Source: Planctomycetia bacterium
GTDB taxonomy: Bacteria > Planctomycetota > MHYJ01 > WSZJ01
Length of the DNA: 37,835 nt
Direction: 5' to 3'
Assembly: GCA_020849035.1 (NCBI GenBank)
Contig: JADLHC010000130.1
Location: 72,214-110,048, forward strand
Positions 33,722 to 37,835 of this stretch are shown one piece after another. Below the pieces are notes generated by a model, which did not search any database, had not been told where the DNA came from, and was given only the letters and a program-made list of their open reading frames with translations. Position numbers and translations under genes: made by a program. How positions within the stretch are numbered: position 1 is the stretch's first letter; the number at the start of each line of letters is the position of its first letter.

Positions 33722-36043
33722 CTACTCCGCGGGCTCGATGGCGAGGTCGAGCGCCTCGGCGCCGTCGATCTCGAAGTGCTCGACGACGATCTCGTGCGGC
33801 CCCGTCGTGAGGAGCACCGTCGCGCTGTCCTCGGTCGGGGCGTGCCACGTCCAGTTGTCGATGACCTTCTTCCCGTCCACGAGGACGCGCACGCCGTCGT
33901 CGCTCATCGTGGCGAAGCGCCAGCGTCCGGCGGGGAGGTGCATGGTCGTGGAGGCGACGGTGACGAAGTAGTCGGGAGCGATCGACTGCCCTTCCCACGG
34001 GTTGTGCAGCCGGTCGATCGTCGCGCGGACGGCGGGGCGGTGCTGCATGAGCTTCGCCCAGTCCTTCTCGCCGAGCGCCTTCTCGTAGCCGCCGTGTTCG
34101 CCGGCCGCGGGGGTCCACGTCCAGAGGCGGACCTCCCAGCTGGCGACGAGGAGGACGCCGGAGGCGGAGAGGGTCGCGCCGCTCGATGTTTTTATTTCAA
34201 ACCGGAAGGGGTGAGCCTTCGCCTCGACGTCGTGCGGCCGGGGCGGCGGCGTCACGAACACCGTCCCCGGCACCTTGCGGTCGCCGCGCACGTCGGCCCC
34301 CTCGCACGAGGCGACCTCCCAGGTCCCCTCCGGGCCGAACACGAAGAACTCCGCTTCCCCCCACGCCGTCTGGCGCGCGGGGAAGAGCCTGGGGACGGTC
34401 GGATCGCACGGGCCCCATTCGTCGACGACGATCGTCTTCATGCCGCGGCGGGCGTCCTTCGGCAGCATCGCGTCCATGGTCCCGCGCAGGACGAGCTGGG
34501 GCTGCTGGTACGCGACGGCGCCGAAGTCGAGCCGCATCCCCTCCGGCCCCGCCGCGAACGTCATGTCCTCCGTGTCGGCCGGCTGGCCCTTCTCCCAGCG
34601 GCACGGCCCGATCGCGATCTTCGCGCCGGTGTCGTTGCGGAACCACCCGGGGGAGGCGCCGTGCACGACGTTGAACTCGAACGAGAACTCCGGGCACGCC
34701 CCGGCGAGGTCCGCGAGGCGGCCGCAGGCGTCGAAGTCGCTCGCCGACACGGAGACGCGCGCCGTGCGGTCGACGCGCAGGGCGAGCGGGCATTCCCGGA
34801 ACCGGTTCAGCGAGAGCTCGTAGTCCTCGGAGCGGCAGGTGCGCCTCTCGCCGTAGATCCCCTCGACGAGCCCGGGGTCCTCGTCCCACCAGAGCTCGAC
34901 GCCGGTGCGGCAGCGCTCGAACGTGTTCCCCTCGATCGTGGTGTTGCTGCCGTGCTCGATGGCGACGCCGGCGATGCGGGCGTCGCGGCACGTGTTGCCG
35001 GCGATCAGCGTGTCGATCGAGTAGCCGGCCCAGATCCCGTAGTTGGAGTCGTCGAGGCGGTTCTCGACGAAGCGGTTCCCGACGGAGAACGTGCACTCGA
35101 TGGCGTTGGCGACGGCGTGGGAGAAGTCGTTGCGGTAGAGGAGGTTGCGGTTGCAGCCGCCCTCGCCGGTGCGCTGCGTGGTCTCGTGGCCGGCGTACAT
35201 GAAGATGCCGTCGCCGCCGTGGGTGGCGGAGTTGTACGCGATGACGTTGTCGGAGCACTGCTCGAACAGGAGGATCCCGGCGGAGTCCTGCCCGCGGTCG
35301 TAGCGGCCGAACGAGTAGCCGCGGACGGCGTAGTCGAACCGGTTGTGCGAGATCTCGTTTCCCGACGAGCGCCAGAGGGCGATGCCCCAGCCGCTCATCC
35401 ACGACATGTCGCAGTCGAAGACCGCGCAGCCCTCGCTGTTCCGCAGGACGATGCCGTTCTGCGTGCGGCGCCCGCGGCAGGCGGCGATCGTGACGTCGCG
35501 GCCGTGGTCGACGTAGATGCCGGCGCCGTACAGGGTCCACCACCGGTTGTCGTCGTTGAAGTGCGGGGCGAGCCAGTCCGCGCCGTCGTCGCAGCGCGTC
35601 GGGGTGGACTTCAGCCGCTGCGCGCGGTTGTCGGAGACGTCGGCGCCCTCGATCGTCACGCCCGCGCAGTCCTTCAGGTAGACGCCGCCGCGGTACCCCC
35701 GGAACGTCCCCCCGACGATCTTCACGCCCGTCACGCCCTCCGCGCGCACCGCAATCCCCTCGAACGTGTCCGGGGCCGCGCCGTCCGGCGACCCGACCAG
35801 CGTCACACCCGTGAGGTCCAGCGTCACGCCGCTCTTCCGGATCCGCAGCACGCCGTCGCCCTTCGCGTCGGACACGCGGTACGTGCCGGGCTTCACGCGC
35901 ACGTCGCTCGTGACGTCCACGTCGTCCTTCACCGAGAGCAGCTCGACGGAGACCTGGATGCTGCGGCCTCCCTCGACGACGCCTTCCTCACCGCCCCCGC
36001 ACCCCGCCAGCAGCACCGCCGCCGCCATGATCGCCGCACGCAT
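33722..36043 (-). CDS. Right-handed beta-helix lipoprotein with PA14-like C-terminus
   Basis: Protein of 773 residues. ATG 36043 has GGAGGG 6 nt upstream and begins a lipoprotein signal (MRAAIMAAAVLLAGC, acylated Cys15). Residues about 60-400 are a parallel beta-helix of the NosD/pectate-lyase type, with repeated G-x-x-V/I-x-x-N-x-F/I rungs such as NVIAYNSATHGGDGIFMYAG and TLIAGNTCRDARIAGVAIEHG. Residues about 640-770 contain a PA14-like carbohydrate-binding fold (FATMSDDGVRVLVDGKKVIDNW). It may therefore bind or cleave a polysaccharide at the cell surface; catalytic residues were not identified. It follows the VOC gene by 11 nt and both are lipoproteins, so they are probably one operon. Confidence 0.85.
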   Translation of the reverse strand: MRAAIMAAAVLLAGCGGGEEGVVEGGRSIQVSVELLSVKDDVDVTSDVRVKPGTYRVSDAKGDGVLRIRKSGVTLDLTGVTLVGSPDGAAPDTFEGIAVRAEGVTGVKIVGGTFRGYRGGVYLKDCAGVTIEGADVSDNRAQRLKSTPTRCDDGADWLAPHFNDDNRWWTLYGAGIYVDHGRDVTIAACRGRRTQNGIVLRNSEGCAVFDCDMSWMSGWGIALWRSSGNEISHNRFDYAVRGYSFGRYDRGQDSAGILLFEQCSDNVIAYNSATHGGDGIFMYAGHETTQRTGEGGCNRNLLYRNDFSHAVANAIECTFSVGNRFVENRLDDSNYGIWAGYSIDTLIAGNTCRDARIAGVAIEHGSNTTIEGNTFERCRTGVELWWDEDPGLVEGIYGERRTCRSEDYELSLNRFRECPLALRVDRTARVSVSASDFDACGRLADLAGACPEFSFEFNVVHGASPGWFRNDTGAKIAIGPCRWEKGQPADTEDMTFAAGPEGMRLDFGAVAYQQPQLVLRGTMDAMLPKDARRGMKTIVVDEWGPCDPTVPRLFPARQTAWGEAEFFVFGPEGTWEVASCEGADVRGDRKVPGTVFVTPPPRPHDVEAKAHPFRFEIKTSSGATLSASGVLLVASWEVRLWTWTPAAGEHGGYEKALGEKDWAKLMQHRPAVRATIDRLHNPWEGQSIAPDYFVTVASTTMHLPAGRWRFATMSDDGVRVLVDGKKVIDNWTWHAPTEDSATVLLTTGPHEIVVEHFEIDGAEALDLAIEPAE

Positions 36044-36054
36044 CGCACCCTCCC

Positions 36055-36429
36055 TCATCGGGCTTCCACGACCCGGACTGTGTTTCCGTCCGGATCCCTC
36101 ACCTCGAACTCCTCGCCCCCGCCCGGCCCCTTCACAACGACGCCCACCGGCCCCTTCCACCGCGCCGCCACCTCGTCGTGGAACGCCACGACGCCCTTCA
36201 CGCGCAGAACCACGACCGCCGCGTCCCCGCCGTGCGGCGCTTCCAGCCGGATCCTCGTCCCTCCCCGCTCCCACGCGCCGCCCTCCTCCCGGAACCCCAG
36301 CGCGTCCCGGTAGAACGCCGCGGCGCGCGCGACGTCCCGCACCGGCAGCGCGGCCTCCACGCGGTCGCCGGTTTCGGTGGAAGCGCACCCGGCGAGGAGA
36401 AGGGCGCAGAGCGCGGCGGCGGCACGCAT
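36055..36429 (-). CDS. VOC-fold (glyoxalase-like) lipoprotein
   Basis: Protein of 124 residues. It begins MRAAAALCALLLAGCAS, a lipobox with acylated Cys15, followed by a VOC/glyoxalase-like domain: LPVRDVARAAAFYRDALGF near residues 29-47 and FEVRDPDGNTVRVVE at the end. The domain is near the normal length of about 100 residues. VOC proteins are normally cytoplasmic enzymes or resistance factors, so a lipid-anchored copy is unusual. The metal-binding residues are not obvious, so it may bind rather than convert a ligand. Its stop is 11 nt upstream of the beta-helix lipoprotein start. Confidence 0.8.
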   Translation of the reverse strand: MRAAAALCALLLAGCASTETGDRVEAALPVRDVARAAAFYRDALGFREEGGAWERGGTRIRLEAPHGGDAAVVVLRVKGVVAFHDEVAARWKGPVGVVVKGPGGGEEFEVRDPDGNTVRVVEAR

Positions 36430-36552
36430 CCCGGCATGCTACGGCGGGCGGGCCGAAAACCGCGGGAGAAGTGTCCGGCCCGCTGAACACCGCGGCCCCG
36501 ATGTGAGCCGCGCTTTACACGTCGCCTGCTTCGCCCGGACGGCGGAACCCGC

Positions 36553-36619
36553 GCAACCTCCGCGGCGGCAGCGCCTTGCCGCAATGCGTCAAGCCGCGCG
36601 GCGAAGGCACGGAGGTTGC
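36553..36619 (+). repeat. 67-nt inverted repeat between divergent genes
   Basis: GCAACCTCCG (36553-36562) is the exact complement of CGGAGGTTGC (36610-36619). Inside, GCCTTGCCGC and GCGGCGAAGGC add an imperfect second stem. It sits between the divergent VOC and hydrolase genes and may be a REP-like element or an RNA structure in the hydrolase leader. Confidence 0.65.
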
Positions 36620-36687
36620 AATTCCGTCCCGCGCGACGTTTCATCCCTGTGCGCCGATTCCTCCCCGGCGCCTTTCCGGAGCTGCCC

Positions 36688-37791
36688 ATGCGCCGCCTGC
36701 TCGCCGTCCTCGCTGCCGTCTTCGCCGCGCTTCCCCTCTACGCCGAAGCCCCGAAGGCGAAAGAAGTCACGAAAGAAGGGGAGCTGGACGTCGTCACGCT
36801 GGAGACCGGCGCGCTCTGCAAGGTCTACGTCCCGAAGTCGATCAAGCCCGGCGAGCAGCCCGGCATGGTCCTCACGCTCCACGGCCACGGCGGCAACCCC
36901 GAGTCGATGGCGCAGTTCGGCCGCTCCGTCGCCGAGCACCGCGGCGACGTCTGGGTCGCGTACCGCGGGCCGGAGAAGGTCGGGCCGGGGTATGGCTACA
37001 ACGCGGGCAACCCGGAGAAGGACGTCGTCGACGTCGCGAACTACGCGATCGCGACGTACAAGGTCGACCCGAAGCGCGTCGTGCTCCACGGCTTCAGCGC
37101 GGGCGGCGCGATGACCTGCATGCTCGCCCCCAAGTACAAGACGCTGTTCGCCGGCTTCATCATCTGCGCGGCGCCCGACATCCCCGGCGGCCGCAGCGGC
37201 GGCGACGCCAAGGGCGTGCGCGGCGTGATCTTCATGGGCACCACCGATCCGAACTACGCCCTCGCCCCGCAGGCGAAGAAGGCCGTCGAGAAATACGCGC
37301 CGAACGTCTGCTTCTGGGAGGTCACCGGGCTCGGCCACGACCTCCCCGACGCCATCTACATCAACGACGCGATCAACTTCATCTTCGACCAGACGGTCAA
37401 GGGCGACGTGAAGACGCTGCCGCAGCAGCCCGATCACGCGCTCGCGGAGGCGAAGGGCCGCGTCGGGCCGCCTCCGGACTACTTCCACGTCTACATCGCC
37501 TGGAAAACCGCCAAGGCCCCCGCGGGCGTGACGCGCAACAAGCTGCAGGCGAAGTCCATCGCCGACGGGAGGCTCTCGAAGCTGAAGAAGGGGGAGCTGA
37601 AGCTCGAGGACGCGGTGAAGGAGTCGGACGACGCCGCGACGAAGGAGAAGAAGGGCGCGATCGGCCTGGACGAGATGGCGGCGTACGGGCAGAAGCTGGC
37701 GGACAAGGCGAAGGCGATGAAGGCGGAGACGTGGGAGATGGTCGAGACGGAGAGTGGGTATCACCTGGTGTGGAGGGCGAAGGCACCTTAG
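36688..37791 (+). CDS. Exported alpha/beta hydrolase with parvulin-like C-terminal domain
   Basis: Protein of 367 residues. ATG 36688 with GGAG 6 nt upstream gives a signal peptide (MRRLLAVLAAVFAALPLYAEA). Residues 55-240 are an alpha/beta hydrolase resembling PHB-depolymerase/feruloyl-esterase LpqC proteins: LTLHGHGG oxyanion loop, GFSAG with nucleophile Ser137, probable Asp187 in TTDPN and His217 in GLGHDLP. Residues about 265-365 match parvulin-type prolyl isomerases in layout: KLKKGELKLEDAVKESDD, KEKKGAIGL and ETESGYHLVWR. The usual catalytic Cys/His set of parvulins was not confirmed. The enzyme would act on an ester in the envelope. It is the last gene in the window; 37792-37835 is A-rich non-coding sequence. 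Confidence 0.85.
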   Translation: MRRLLAVLAAVFAALPLYAEAPKAKEVTKEGELDVVTLETGALCKVYVPKSIKPGEQPGMVLTLHGHGGNPESMAQFGRSVAEHRGDVWVAYRGPEKVGPGYGYNAGNPEKDVVDVANYAIATYKVDPKRVVLHGFSAGGAMTCMLAPKYKTLFAGFIICAAPDIPGGRSGGDAKGVRGVIFMGTTDPNYALAPQAKKAVEKYAPNVCFWEVTGLGHDLPDAIYINDAINFIFDQTVKGDVKTLPQQPDHALAEAKGRVGPPPDYFHVYIAWKTAKAPAGVTRNKLQAKSIADGRLSKLKKGELKLEDAVKESDDAATKEKKGAIGLDEMAAYGQKLADKAKAMKAETWEMVETESGYHLVWRAKAP

Positions 37792-37835
37792 GAAGAACGG
37801 AAACAACGAAGGGAAAAACGAAAATCGAAAAAGGA

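Overview
The window is bacterial DNA of high G+C with dense, mostly intact genes. Three predicted lipoproteins or secreted proteins imply an envelope-rich, probably diderm organism. Large secreted subtilase/phosphoesterase proteins, right-handed beta-helix lipoproteins and TPR proteins would suit an uncultivated Planctomycetota-like lineage. That placement is an inference from gene style only; no marker gene here fixes the taxon.

Region 1 (about 1-12,380) is a lower-G+C accessory block that looks like a defence island. It holds radC, a GIY-YIG nuclease, a small PD-(D/E)XK-type protein whose upstream reading frame is broken by a stop, a 1247-residue nuclease-STAND NTPase resembling Avs-type antiviral sensors, and a type I restriction-modification operon on the minus strand (hsdR, a HEPN-motif gene, hsdM, hsdS). 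The HEPN gene sits between hsdR and hsdM with almost no spacing and recalls the PrrC anticodon nuclease arrangement. The island abuts a coiled-coil gene that seems cut off at its 3' end.

Region 2 (about 12,380-16,600) carries a two-gene unit ending in a PIN-domain toxin-like protein, then a graveyard of gene remnants. These are a RhuM gene with a stop, frameshift and internal deletion, a 12-bp repeat coding QVT-x units, and a scrap of a DUF1016 (YhcG-like) nuclease gene. A NERD-domain UvrD-like helicase follows on the minus strand. Perfect palindromes lie inside the conserved coding motifs of the RhuM and DUF1016 sequences.

Region 3 (about 16,700-30,757) is the most unusual part: three related plus-strand genes. 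The first and third encode exported proteins of about 1750 and 1870 residues that combine an N-terminal subtilase, CARDB-like beta domains, a CehA/McbA-type PHP metallo-phosphoesterase and a shared C-terminal tail. The second has only the protease and beta part and overlaps the third by ATGA. All three keep the Asp-His-Ser triad, but none has the Asn that usually follows the AAAG motif and forms the oxyanion hole. An intact DUF1016 gene with its own promoter-like sequence separates the first from the second. The third gene contains a lower-G+C segment that ends close to domain borders.

Region 4 (about 30,780-37,835) has a TPR protein that looks like the tail of a larger ATPase regulator, tRNA-Thr(CGT) with a good promoter and terminator, a SEC-C protein, a membrane-anchored TPR protein, a two-gene lipoprotein operon (VOC-fold and beta-helix/PA14), and an exported alpha/beta hydrolase fused to a parvulin-like domain.
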